A stretch of DNA of 40,991 nucleotides, from assembly GCA_022616075.1 (NCBI GenBank), contig JAKEFK010000128.1, forward strand, positions 1 through 40,991, written 5' to 3'. A model generated the notes under the pieces. It was not told the DNA's origin. It worked only from the letters and a program-made list of their open reading frames with translations, and searched no databases. This DNA comes from a bacterium (GTDB taxonomy: Bacteria; Acidobacteriota; HRBIN11; JAKEFK01). Position numbers and translations under genes: made by a program. Of the stretch, positions 9,358 to 18,261 are shown in pieces (within the stretch, counting starts at the first letter, position 1; each line of letters opens with the position of its first letter).

Positions 9358-10227
9358 TCAGCCTCTTTGCTGAATTCTCAGCTGTCTTTGTCGTAATTTC
9401 CGAGTGTTTGCTATGCCACGATACGCCGTTGATTTTTGATTTGACGTGGTGCGTTCGCTCACAAACTTTCGGGCTACGTCCAAGATACAAGCCCCACCAG
9501 TTGGCTTTCTTTGTGGAACGTCACTTTCCACTCCTTCTTCTTCGAGCGCCTTGTCGAAGCGGTCGAGGATTTCCTTGCACCGGCCATCTCGGATACCAAC
9601 AACTTCGGTTTCTATTCTTGTTTCCAGGGATCGGTTTGTGCTTATTTCTGTAACCAAGGCACGGCCAGCCGCGTCTTCAGCGGTCAACCGGATCAAACCT
9701 ATGCTTACGTTTTTCTCCTGAATTCTGTCAAAACCAGTCCCTTTTGCCGCTCGAATCCAGCAATTCGCCAGTGAAATTACAAAATGGTCTTGGTGAGAAG
9801 ATTCAAGGATTGCAAGAATATCGTTTGCTGCCTGCTGTACTGAACCCGGCGATGGACATGCAGTAATTTTTGTGAGTTCACTCTGCATTTCACAGGATGT
9901 AAGCGAAACTCGGTATGGAGTGACTGCCAGTGTTGCCAAAGCCTTCACTTTCGCTGCTTCTTCAGGCTGCAGCGCAGTGGCGCTGAGTACTTTTTCCGCC
10001 CGTGCTTCAGCCGATTTTAATTCCACACGCAATTCCGATCCGGGACGTAATTCGGACAGCTGTGGCGACTTCACACTTTTTACAAGCTCATCAAAGACGG
10101 CCTTTGCTGCAACAGTGAGCAACGTCGCTGCGGCTGTTGCTGCGATCGCCAGAACAGCTGGCGTTTCTTGAAGTACGGGTGCAGCCTTAATTTTCCGCAC
10201 GCGATGTCTAGTGCTTACTTCTGACAT
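9358..10227 (-). CDS. Unknown protein, AAA+ operon companion
   Basis: A 289-residue protein of no family I recognise. A short Ala-rich hydrophobic stretch lies at about 23-42 (AVLAIAATAAATLLTVAA), perhaps a membrane contact, followed by helical regions rich in Glu and Lys. The C-terminus is very basic (TRKLRQRQLRIQQRG). The ribosome binding site AAGGAGG is strong. It sits between the membrane-protein gene (16-base gap) and the AAA+ gene (2-base gap), so it is very likely an adaptor or substrate of that ATPase (inference from context only). Confidence 0.7.
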   Translation of the reverse strand: MSEVSTRHRVRKIKAAPVLQETPAVLAIAATAAATLLTVAAKAVFDELVKSVKSPQLSELRPGSELRVELKSAEARAEKVLSATALQPEEAAKVKALATLAVTPYRVSLTSCEMQSELTKITACPSPGSVQQAANDILAILESSHQDHFVISLANCWIRAAKGTGFDRIQEKNVSIGLIRLTAEDAAGRALVTEISTNRSLETRIETEVVGIRDGRCKEILDRFDKALEEEGVESDVPQRKPTGGACILDVARKFVSERTTSNQKSTAYRGIANTRKLRQRQLRIQQRG

Positions 10228-10243
10228 CTCTTTTTCCTCCTTC

Positions 10244-11260
10244 TTATGGTTTTACTTCGTCTTCTTCATCCTGCACTCTGCCGCGCAAGACCTGACGCAA
10301 GTACTCCGCTTCCTCCGCGGACGCGTTCGGATCATGTCCGTTGCCGGGATTTACCAAAGCCGGCTCCGCCGGTTGCGGGCTTGCGGGCGGCTGCGCTGGC
10401 ACTGTTGCAATTACCTCATATCCATACGCCCGATTGATGATATCTCTGGTTATCTGGTCAAACGGACCTGCCGCATGCTGGGCCTGCGGGAAGGCGTTAT
10501 TAAATTCGTTTCTCGCTTCCCAATAGTCCTGAAATTGATAAACCGTAGCATTGCTTCGCCGCTGCGATCCTTCGACAAGCGAATCAACGCTGCTGCGGGC
10601 GGCCCTGTGCCTCATCCTGAAAACACAGAAAGACATGCCCTCATAGGCGGCTCCGCCTCCAAACAATATTGCCGCATGGGAAACGGTAGCCAGAACGATG
10701 AGCCCTTTCGTCATCCAGTCCAGCGATTCCAACATTCCGGTTCCTTCATATCCCGTCCGAGCGGCAGTTTCTGTCGCAAAAACGATAACCGGCATTAGAG
10801 CGTTTAACACAACTGCAGTGGAAATCCAGAGCGCGAGCCATCCGTTCGTTCCACTTTGGCGAGTCAGATGGATTTGTACGGCAATGAAAATTTCCAAACC
10901 GAGAATGAACATTGGAACCAGAATTCTTCCAACCCATACCATCTGAGGGAGATCGTGAAACGCCCTCTGGGCGAGCCACTCCGCGGTCGCGTTAAATAGG
11001 AAGAAATCAATGACAAAGACGAAAATGATGAGCGCTCCCTTAATTAAGTGCTGGACGGAAGTCATGAAGTCGTGTCCTACCCATTGTGGATTTGCATTCG
11101 TCAGATCACGTAACTTTTCCTGCGCCTGACTCAGCTTTTGTTCGGTTTCGCGGGTGTGATGGGCGCGCTCATGGAGTACCCGCAGCATTCGATTGATCGC
11201 CCGCCTCGCACGGGATTGGTAATCCGTTTCGTTTTGCGCTCTCAGTTCGAAATTAGCCAT
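10244..11260 (-). CDS. Four-helix membrane protein with N-terminal coiled coil
   Basis: A 338-residue protein. Residues about 20-55 are a basic, coiled-coil-like helix. Four membrane helices follow at about 70-95, 105-130, 142-165 and 185-205. The C-terminal cytoplasmic tail has a Pro-rich linker (about 285-305) and an acidic end (about 315-338). GGAGG lies 9 bases before the ATG, and the stop of the upstream vWA lipoprotein is 3 bases away. No family is recognised. It could anchor the AAA+ complex to the membrane. Confidence 0.75.
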   Translation of the reverse strand: MANFELRAQNETDYQSRARRAINRMLRVLHERAHHTRETEQKLSQAQEKLRDLTNANPQWVGHDFMTSVQHLIKGALIIFVFVIDFFLFNATAEWLAQRAFHDLPQMVWVGRILVPMFILGLEIFIAVQIHLTRQSGTNGWLALWISTAVVLNALMPVIVFATETAARTGYEGTGMLESLDWMTKGLIVLATVSHAAILFGGGAAYEGMSFCVFRMRHRAARSSVDSLVEGSQRRSNATVYQFQDYWEARNEFNNAFPQAQHAAGPFDQITRDIINRAYGYEVIATVPAQPPASPQPAEPALVNPGNGHDPNASAEEAEYLRQVLRGRVQDEEDEVKP

Positions 11261-11263
11261 CGC

Positions 11264-12031
11264 TTAATTCCTCCTCTGCGCCAGCAGATGTTGCACTGCG
11301 GCGGACATGCTTTCAAATGCGATGATGTCGATGCCTTCCATGTTCCCAAGCGATGCGGAGCCATTCACAATAATCAGCTTTGCCTTGCTCTTCATGCTGT
11401 ATTTGGGCCCATGAGCGGTGTCCTGACCATCGCTGCAAAACAGCGCATACTTTTCCGTGGGGGCTTTCCATGATTGGTCGCTTTCGCTGAGGAAAAGATC
11501 AGCGCGGCGCAGCGCCCCCCAGATGTCGGTACGTTTCCGGGATGCCGGCAGTGAAAATAGCTTCCTCACTTGCTCTTCGAACTCTTTTTCTCTCGCGGCT
11601 TCCTTTTCTTCTTTCTCGGCCTTTATTTTTTCGTATTCGGCGAGCTGCTTGCGGTACTGACCTATCTTCTGAGCCACATCAAAAACGTTTCCGTTCTTGG
11701 GAGGCTCCACCGGCTTAACGAGCGGAACGTCGGTCCGAACCCGGACTAGACTCAAATTACTTCTTTCCGCGACCAAACCCACTGCCAGTTCACCGCCATG
11801 CTTCCGGATGAGTGTCACAAGGGGCTGGATGTCTTCATATTTCAGTTGCTCTGTTCGGGTCCATCCAGTACTGGCGGTCTTGTCCTGAAAAACTACAATC
11901 TTGAGCGGAGGCTGCTGAGTTACTGCTGGCGTCTCTACAGATTGAGTGGAGAGTTGCGTATTATTACAAGCAGCCATGATGACGCTAGAAATCAAGAACG
12001 CGACTCGAAACGCATTATTTTTGCTGGTCAT
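11264..12031 (-). CDS. Lipoprotein with vWA-like (MIDAS DxTxS) domain
   Basis: A 255-residue protein with a signal peptide and lipobox-like MAAC (Cys22), so it is probably a lipoprotein. The mature part begins with a beta strand KIVVFQ followed by DKTAS (D50, T52, S54), resembling the DxSxS metal-ion site of von Willebrand A domains. A charged coiled-coil helix (about 120-155) and the strand ALFCSDGQD, with a possible third MIDAS acid, follow. The ATG overlaps the stop of the preceding frame as ATGA, and GGAGG lies 9 bases upstream. vWA proteins often pair with AAA+ ATPases (MoxR-type pairs), which fits the AAA+ gene three positions downstream. The domain call is by motif and moderate. Confidence 0.7.
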   Translation of the reverse strand: MTSKNNAFRVAFLISSVIMAACNNTQLSTQSVETPAVTQQPPLKIVVFQDKTASTGWTRTEQLKYEDIQPLVTLIRKHGGELAVGLVAERSNLSLVRVRTDVPLVKPVEPPKNGNVFDVAQKIGQYRKQLAEYEKIKAEKEEKEAAREKEFEEQVRKLFSLPASRKRTDIWGALRRADLFLSESDQSWKAPTEKYALFCSDGQDTAHGPKYSMKSKAKLIIVNGSASLGNMEGIDIIAFESMSAAVQHLLAQRRN

Positions 12032-12279
12032 TTACTTTTTGCCTCCGTTCGAATAGTTAATTCAACTGCCGGTCCTTGGTTCCTGTTCTTCCGCGATATG
12101 AAAAACGCGAGTGGAGATTTTGAAACGACACTTCCTGTTTTGTCCTACAAGAGAGCGATCCGGATGGGAGAGATTTGACGTACGATTGGCGGTTCTTCAA
12201 CTCCATCCTGGGATGTAGTACAACCGGCGCACACTAAGACAAACGCGATTAGTAGGATCATTACGTGAGAAGTATTCAT
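12028..12279 (-). pseudogene. Truncated vWA-like lipoprotein paralogue with in-frame amber codon
   Basis: From the ATG at 12279 the frame encodes a short lipoprotein signal ending AFVLVCAGC (Cys20), then a linker and the strand IRIALL. At codon 45 it meets TAG (12145-12147), and the same frame resumes as DKTGSVVSK and runs to a TGA at 12028-12030. That TGA overlaps the next gene's ATG by 4 bases. The IRIALL-stop-DKTGS region parallels KIVVFQDKTAS in the next gene, where Q precedes the D; CAG to TAG is one base change. The intact product would be about 83 residues. It may be a decayed paralogue, a 44-residue lipoprotein, or a readthrough gene. Confidence 0.6.
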
Positions 12280-12281
12280 TG

Positions 12282-12665
12282 CTATTTTGTCCCGTGGATT
12301 GTCTTGCTTCTTTGCGGCTTTTCCGGGAGTCGTGGTGTCAGGCGATACATCCTGCGATCCACAGCAGCACTGACCGCCTTAGCACATTCGTTCAGCATTA
12401 CCTGGAGCGTCTCCGCACCTTCCATCTCCAAAGCCATTTCACCTAGAGCAGCGAGTTGCCCCATCACTTCATCGACAAGCGCCGAAGCCGCCGGTGTGGG
12501 ATTTCCGGATTCATCCCGCAAAATTTCTGCCCTGCGGTGCGCCTCAAAAACCCAGCTCACGAGCCGCTTGTTCCACTCAAAGCTGAAAGCGTCTGGTCTC
12601 TGGCGCAGGAGTTTGTAAAGGTACTGATTCCTTCTGACTTTTCTTCTTTGAGCTGCTTTTGGCAT
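12282..12665 (-). CDS. Small basic hypothetical protein, first gene of the AAA+ run
   Basis: A 127-residue protein with a very basic N-terminus (KAAQRRKVRRNQYLYKLLRQR) and a helical core, and no recognised domain. GGAGG lies 7-8 bases before the ATG. Its stop is 2 bases from the start of the amber-interrupted lipoprotein frame, so it probably heads that transcript. A 9-base inverted repeat (AGGTTGTTG ... CAACAACCT, about 12689-12769) lies in the gap upstream and might be regulatory; that is weak. The basic end could bind nucleic acid. Confidence 0.65.
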   Translation of the reverse strand: MPKAAQRRKVRRNQYLYKLLRQRPDAFSFEWNKRLVSWVFEAHRRAEILRDESGNPTPAASALVDEVMGQLAALGEMALEMEGAETLQVMLNECAKAVSAAVDRRMYRLTPRLPEKPQRSKTIHGTK

Positions 12666-12873
12666 CTTCCGTTACCTCCACAAAGAAAAGGTTGTTGCGA
12701 GGCAGAGAAACGTATTTTCAGTTAGAGGGATCAGCAGAAGAGGGAGATGCTGCCCCGTCAACAACCTATTCGGATCTGTGTGGGACGATCTTTTCGGCTC
12801 TAATAGATTTCAGGAAGGCGGTTATCTGAGGTTTGCCAGGTAAAGCAATCGGTGATCAGAGCGATAGGAATGC

Positions 12874-13455
12874 TCACTCAAGAGATTCCCAAAGCATACG
12901 CAAGCGGGCCCGGCGATAAAAGATTTCCTTGCCGAGGTCATCAAAGCAGTGAATCCGCTCCAGCTTTTCTCGATTCGGAGCGGTCTTGAGAACTAGGGCT
13001 TCGTACTCCAGCACCGGCAATTTCGTTCTCCAGGAGGCTAATTGATCGTAAAGACTTTCCCTTATATCCGGTTCGATATCATCAAAGGGATCAACAAAAT
13101 CTGTAGATAGCCTCTCCACCAGCGTTTTCTTCCAGTCACCCTGCTTCTTCTTTCCAAGTTCTATTAGGAGATCCTCGTAGCTCGAGGACTTTCTCTCTGG
13201 TCTCGCAAATTGCTGAATAACTTTGGTACGCTCAGACACGTATCTTTGATGCTCTTTCGTTTCAAAAACGTAGTTCTTCAGATGTTCTGATAAGGCACTG
13301 GAATCAGTATCCTTCAATTCCTGTTCCAAGCTGTCAGCACCCTTTCGCTCGATCAGAAACAAGCGAGCTTCCATTTCAATATCAAGAGGGTCAAGGCCTC
13401 TGATGCTTTTCAGTATTTCAGCAGGGGTATTCTTCCTTCTTCCATTCTTTTTCAT
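12874..13455 (-). CDS. Unknown protein, last gene of the kinase/receiver operon
   Basis: A 193-residue, highly charged, mostly helical protein with no motif I recognise and no signal or membrane segment. Its start overlaps the stop of the upstream receiver gene by 4 bases, so it is translationally coupled and belongs to the same operon. It could be an effector partner, an inhibitor, or an adaptor for the receiver proteins. The C-terminus (residues about 150-193) is Arg-rich. No function is assigned. Confidence 0.75.
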   Translation of the reverse strand: MKKNGRRKNTPAEILKSIRGLDPLDIEMEARLFLIERKGADSLEQELKDTDSSALSEHLKNYVFETKEHQRYVSERTKVIQQFARPERKSSSYEDLLIELGKKKQGDWKKTLVERLSTDFVDPFDDIEPDIRESLYDQLASWRTKLPVLEYEALVLKTAPNREKLERIHCFDDLGKEIFYRRARLRMLWESLE

Positions 13456-15455
13456 GCTTGTCGCTCGGATAGTTTAATGAGCTTTTCAACGAACTCCGAA
13501 AAGCTTCGCAGATAATCGCCCCACAACTTCGGCTGAGCTTCGAGAACTTTTTCAATCCCACGGAGAGATGCAAGATATTCCCTTTTTTCTTGGGTATTAA
13601 TTAGCCTTCCTCTAGTCATGTAGAGCGCGTTCTTGGCATCCTTGAGACTTAAGATCACGACCTTACCATCCGTCATAAAATTTTCGTCGGAAAGCCTTTT
13701 TGACAAGTCCGTATTCCCAGAACAGAATTTTTCCAAAGCTATTTGCACTAAGAAAAAAAGCTGAGAGACGACTTCCTTCAAATTCTGAATATCCGCATCC
13801 ATGTCAACTCGTAACCAGTTCTTCTCTTCGACAAGCATCTCAAACGGCGAGTCCATCAACCGAAGGGCGAGCTCCGAGTTTAAAAACTTTGGACTTTCGG
13901 CTTTGAGCAGTTTCCCTTTCAGGCATCCCGCAATCCGTTCTTGCTCTTCTATTCTGCCGACAAAGTGAAGCCACAACGCAATTCTGCGAGCAACCAGTTT
14001 CCGTCTGAAAATTTCCATATGTTTTTCGTTGTTTGGAGTTTTGTTTTTCAGGCCCGCCTCTATGTCCCTCAGTCGAGGAAATGACGGGTTTGATAGTAAC
14101 TCAGGATCCTGCGTTCTGAATATGGACTCAATCCTTTGGACGAAATCTTTTGCCTCTTGACCAATTTTTCTCTCAGCCTCCTCATAGTCCCGCGAGAGTC
14201 GATGAGCAATGTAAAATTGCTTTAGTGGCTCCCAATATTTGCTCTTGGGAACTGAGCTCATAGCGTCATAAATGTTTCGCCCGAGATCTAAAATGGAGTC
14301 TGCAAAAAGGTTAATCGCACCAGGACCTGTCAAGTCGTTCTTTGAATAAACTGCCACTTTCGCACTGTACTTTTGAAAGCTTTCTAATAAGAACTTTCTG
14401 CTAAGACCGCTTAGCGCGACGAGTCCGACAAATCTGTCGGTCTTTGACAAATCTATCAAAAAATCGTATCCCTGCTTGCTTTGATGTCTTCGGATGCCAT
14501 CTCTTATCTCAAATAACCTGTAGTCAGCTACAACAACCACGATTTCATTTCTCAAGTCCATCTTTATTTTTTCCTGCGCAGCAACGCATTTGTCCGTAAC
14601 TATACACTGAACCCCTCTCCTCTCAAGCGCTTTAACAAGTGGATCCAAGCCCTCTGGCTCGTCATCAAGGAGAAGCGTTTTCCAGGGTCGGTTGCCTTCT
14701 GCATGAAAGTCAACGGATGACTCATTCTTAACCTCTTCAGGGATCAACAATTTGAGCTCGTCACCAACGCGTTCAACAAAGGAGATAACACCGGTGAAAT
14801 CGTTCTTGTATACAATCTCAGAAATAAAACGGTCTTGGATGCGATCCAAAGCTACTTTCGAACCAGAATAGGTGGCTAAAAGCCTTTCAATCTCGTTCAG
14901 GCCGCGCCTGAGTTCTGCTTGCATAAACTTCCAGGTGTTTTGGTTTCTTTCATTGAGAAGATTCCAAAAGCTCCCCTTTATACGATGAACGACCTCGCTG
15001 ACAAGCCCTTTGACGTTGCAAAAGTTGTTGATAATGTCCATCTGCTGAATATCAGTAAGCGGAGGAATATCGTCCAGGGCCTTCACCCAATCTTCAGGAG
15101 AAGAAGGAAGCTGAAGGAACCCGTGCCCCACGGCTCGAACGATCTCTCGGCGGGGGTCCTTCAGAATCACAGCAAGCGTGAAAAATGACAAAACGAGCAC
15201 CGGCTGCCTGAGCTTAGCATGCAGCCTCAAATATCTGGCCACGAGTTCCAGACCATGCAGTTGTCCAAGCCGTTTACGGGCATTCGCATTTCCCCAGTTC
15301 AATTCCGCCAAAACCGCTAACCCCTGTATTTCCGGGCGTAAATGAGTCCCGAGTTCCGCCTCGGTCGTAGCCAGGTTGTCATGTCCGAAGAAGGCCTGCA
15401 ATTCTTGGGCATACGCCTCATCGTTCCAGATTACAATCACTTGCTCCTTAGTCAT
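13452..15455 (-). CDS. Receiver-domain protein with pseudo-receiver and HPt-like segments
   Basis: A 667-residue cytoplasmic protein. Residues about 257-385 form a receiver (REC) domain with the full active site: D264/D265 in LLLDDEPE, phosphoacceptor D311 in VVADYRL, S349 in VALSG and K372 in YSKND. Residues about 5-130 resemble a degenerate receiver (ending LPSSPEDWVKAL) without the key Asp set. Between them, VVHRIKGSF (H157) resembles the HPt phosphotransfer motif H-x-x-K-G-S. The C-terminal 280 residues are helical and unrecognised, with no DNA-binding domain evident. It overlaps the 193-aa gene by 4 bases and lies 112 bases after the REC-HEPN gene. It may be a relay or phosphate-sink partner. 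Confidence 0.8.
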   Translation of the reverse strand: MTKEQVIVIWNDEAYAQELQAFFGHDNLATTEAELGTHLRPEIQGLAVLAELNWGNANARKRLGQLHGLELVARYLRLHAKLRQPVLVLSFFTLAVILKDPRREIVRAVGHGFLQLPSSPEDWVKALDDIPPLTDIQQMDIINNFCNVKGLVSEVVHRIKGSFWNLLNERNQNTWKFMQAELRRGLNEIERLLATYSGSKVALDRIQDRFISEIVYKNDFTGVISFVERVGDELKLLIPEEVKNESSVDFHAEGNRPWKTLLLDDEPEGLDPLVKALERRGVQCIVTDKCVAAQEKIKMDLRNEIVVVVADYRLFEIRDGIRRHQSKQGYDFLIDLSKTDRFVGLVALSGLSRKFLLESFQKYSAKVAVYSKNDLTGPGAINLFADSILDLGRNIYDAMSSVPKSKYWEPLKQFYIAHRLSRDYEEAERKIGQEAKDFVQRIESIFRTQDPELLSNPSFPRLRDIEAGLKNKTPNNEKHMEIFRRKLVARRIALWLHFVGRIEEQERIAGCLKGKLLKAESPKFLNSELALRLMDSPFEMLVEEKNWLRVDMDADIQNLKEVVSQLFFLVQIALEKFCSGNTDLSKRLSDENFMTDGKVVILSLKDAKNALYMTRGRLINTQEKREYLASLRGIEKVLEAQPKLWGDYLRSFSEFVEKLIKLSERQA

Positions 15456-15567
15456 TTTGCTTGAAACTCAACTTGGCTGAACGCGGCCAAATACCTGCCA
15501 TTAATATGGACTGCCATTGAATGAACTATCATCGCGAAAGAGCGATCCATTCATTGCATACTGAGAA

Positions 15568-17403
15568 TTAAATCGAGATAAACTGAATGCCCTCGTTAGA
15601 GAATTGGCTTTGGAAAGACTGAGGAAGATTCCATGTAGAAACTCCCAACGCCCATAACACCGGCTTGCTACCACAGGCCATCAGACGAACTTTGGTATCG
15701 CTTCCATTGTAAATGGCAATACGGTCGACCATTGTTTTTTTATAGCTTCTCTGACAGTTATTGAAATAGTGGACCATTTGCACTGCTAATTCATTGGAAT
15801 CAATCCCTGATAATGAATCCTGAACGATGCTCTTCTTCGCATCGCACAGGTACCTGATCTCGGCACTCTTATAGAAAAAATTATAGATTGCAACATATGT
15901 CAATGCATAAATACACTTTTGTAAAGCTTCTCCGCAGAATCCGTCCTTCGGATTTGGAATGAAAAAATCACATCGACCAGAGGTGTCCTCCATACCCATA
16001 AGACAGAGGCGGAACATCAAACGACTGTCGAAAACGTCGAACCATGAATAGTGCAGCGCATGCGAAGCGCGGTTTCGTAAGTGGCGTGCTGCTTCGAAAT
16101 AAGGATTTTGATACGCCCCTGATCCCGAGACGTCTGAAACGATCTCTGGAATTTTGCCAAGCTGATTGACGATGGCAGAATGAACATAAGAATCAAGGTT
16201 TCCTCCGATTCCCACACTGCTCATCGCCCTCAGAGAATCGAATGATTGCTTAAGAATATTCGAGATTTGATGTCGCAATTCTTGAAGAGACGACTGCCCG
16301 CCTGCGGTTGGATTCAACCCTGGCGGTAGCCCGCGGAGGGTCTCAGTAGGTCTTTCCAATTTGGAGTTTACATCTCTCAAGGAAATATAGATCTTCCTTT
16401 GCTCGGGATAGGGACTCTGAAGCAATTTATCGACAATCTCTGCAAGCTCGTTATAGGAGTCCTTTTTCTCTCCGTTGCCAGGGACTGATTCGCGAGAGTG
16501 GGACTTAGCCCACCATTCCTCGGCGCCTATTTGACTCAAACGCTTGTAGTTCCAGCTTCTGCTGCTCACTGTGAACATAGCGACAGGAACACTTGGATCA
16601 ACCAACTTGAGTTGATCCAAAACACGACTTCCGGAAAGCTGACTGAGATCTTCCTTGCTCAATCTTCGATCCCTGTCATGCCTTTCAACAGCAGGAACAA
16701 GAAAAAGGTCTAGAAAAATAAAGTCATTCTGATGAATCTGCTTTCGGTTTTGCTCAAACCATTTTCTTGTGTTTGCAAGAGCTGTGTTAATTGATTCCCT
16801 ATTTTCTGCCTCAAAGAGTTTTTGCCATTCAGTAGACTCAGAGCAGGAAAGATCAATATCGAAAACAGTCTTCAACACTTTTGACCAGTCAGCATATTTG
16901 TCATCGATCAGCAATGCCTTTTTCCCCCGACCCACTCCATGCCGTTCGAACTCCTCGCGCGTAAATGAATCAAGGGTGTTCCTTTCAGCTACACTTATTC
17001 CCCATCCAGAGAGAAGATCTTCACAAAGAAAGGAGAATTTCGGGCCTGAAGAGAAATCCAGGCGGTCCACAGGCAATCGTCTGAAGGGCACAAATTCTTC
17101 ATACAGAAGAATCACGTCTCGTCCTTTTGAGAGGCGCACGCATTCTTCCCGGGAGATGAACGACACGAAAGCTACAGAGGCCTTTAGTCCACTTCTAAGA
17201 GCCTGTCGCCACAATTGCATGCCGGCGTTTGCTTGTCTTTGAGAATATTTACATTTCAGGTTAACATGAATAATCACATAGGAATCCTCGTTCATGTTGA
17301 CCGCTTGATCGATAAATTCCTGCGGCTGCAAGACCCTGGCTCCTAGCAATTCCGCTGGAAAACCTACCGCGCCGTCAGCATCGTCAACAATCCAACGGAT
17401 CAT
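15568..17403 (-). CDS. Receiver protein with C-terminal HEPN RNase-like domain
   Basis: A 611-residue protein in three parts. Residues 1-130 look like a degenerate receiver (begins RWIVDDAD). Residues about 160-335 are a receiver domain with all key residues: D167/D168 in LLIDD, phosphoacceptor D232 in IFLDLF, T278 in AMFTVS and K300 in WWAK. The C-terminal part is helical and carries HLRNRASHAL (R443-N444 to H448), the R-N/D/H-x3-H motif of HEPN domains, many of which are metal-independent RNases and toxins. This suggests an RNase effector switched by phosphorylation from the adjacent kinase-like protein. Domains are by motif; activity is inferred. There is no DNA-binding domain. Confidence 0.82.
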   Translation of the reverse strand: MIRWIVDDADGAVGFPAELLGARVLQPQEFIDQAVNMNEDSYVIIHVNLKCKYSQRQANAGMQLWRQALRSGLKASVAFVSFISREECVRLSKGRDVILLYEEFVPFRRLPVDRLDFSSGPKFSFLCEDLLSGWGISVAERNTLDSFTREEFERHGVGRGKKALLIDDKYADWSKVLKTVFDIDLSCSESTEWQKLFEAENRESINTALANTRKWFEQNRKQIHQNDFIFLDLFLVPAVERHDRDRRLSKEDLSQLSGSRVLDQLKLVDPSVPVAMFTVSSRSWNYKRLSQIGAEEWWAKSHSRESVPGNGEKKDSYNELAEIVDKLLQSPYPEQRKIYISLRDVNSKLERPTETLRGLPPGLNPTAGGQSSLQELRHQISNILKQSFDSLRAMSSVGIGGNLDSYVHSAIVNQLGKIPEIVSDVSGSGAYQNPYFEAARHLRNRASHALHYSWFDVFDSRLMFRLCLMGMEDTSGRCDFFIPNPKDGFCGEALQKCIYALTYVAIYNFFYKSAEIRYLCDAKKSIVQDSLSGIDSNELAVQMVHYFNNCQRSYKKTMVDRIAIYNGSDTKVRLMACGSKPVLWALGVSTWNLPQSFQSQFSNEGIQFISI

Positions 17404-17457
17404 AAGGCAAACGCTTCTCGCTCAAAATAGTGCATAGTGCATCTTCGATTTCAACAC

Positions 17458-18261
17458 CTATGCCCGATCCGGCAAAAGAGCATCTCGAAGGGCCGATAGC
17501 GCAGCCATGTATCCCGGATCGAAACAATCAATACAGTCTTTTAGCTTTTTGCTGTTCTTCGGAGAACCTGCTAGCGCACAGACGAGATCCTCAACCGACC
17601 ATTTGTTGTTCTCATCCGCAAAAGGCTCTTTGGCATATCTTTGGAATATTGAAGCATTAAGGTCTAGAAGTTTCTTCAGCCAGAGGTTATTCCTCTCCGC
17701 TCGCAGATCATTTGGAAACTCACCAGCGACAACGTTTCTTGCTCCGTCTGGTGTTAGGCATCGGTGAAGCAGTTCCAACTTAGTTTCCAGCCGAGCATCA
17801 AAGGGAAAGACCCCCTCTAATAGTTTTCTTAGCGCATCCTCGTAGCCAGACGCTCTTTCCAGTGCATCGGCTATTTCTCCCATTCCTTCAAAAGCTGGTC
17901 CCGAATTGGAGTGGTATTCGCCTTCGTAGACTAAGCGCTCCTTAAAAAGAGAGCGCAGCAGATTTTCATTTCTCTCCCTTGTACGGCTATGATACGCCGC
18001 ACAGACACTCCGTGTCGGAATAAGTTTCGCAAGAAGTGTACCTATTTCAGTACCAGAAGCATTAGCTGAATCGATTACAAGAATGATATCAGGACACCGG
18101 TTAGGATCTGAGTCGATGATGTATCGCGCACCGGAGGTGGCGATAGCAATGACGGATTTGTCGCGGGCATCACCAAAATCTGCGCAATTCATTTTGCTCA
18201 AGAACTTCTTCCTCGTCGCGTCGCTTCCGTTTGTGAAAATGATGACAACTGGTTCACTCAT
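17458..18261 (-). CDS. Rossmann/pseudo-receiver-like protein of the kinase operon
   Basis: A 267-residue protein. The N-terminal 150 residues alternate strands and helices like a receiver: VVIIFTNGS, then DIILVIDSANASG with D64 where a phosphoacceptor could sit, then SVCAAYHS and LVYEGEYHS. No conserved Lys is clear, so it is at best a divergent receiver. The rest is helical and unrecognised. It overlaps the kinase gene by 8 bases and lies 54 bases before the REC-HEPN gene, so it belongs to the same operon. Perhaps a regulator of the kinase-to-receiver step. Confidence 0.72.
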   Translation of the reverse strand: MSEPVVIIFTNGSDATRKKFLSKMNCADFGDARDKSVIAIATSGARYIIDSDPNRCPDIILVIDSANASGTEIGTLLAKLIPTRSVCAAYHSRTRERNENLLRSLFKERLVYEGEYHSNSGPAFEGMGEIADALERASGYEDALRKLLEGVFPFDARLETKLELLHRCLTPDGARNVVAGEFPNDLRAERNNLWLKKLLDLNASIFQRYAKEPFADENNKWSVEDLVCALAGSPKNSKKLKDCIDCFDPGYMAALSALRDALLPDRA

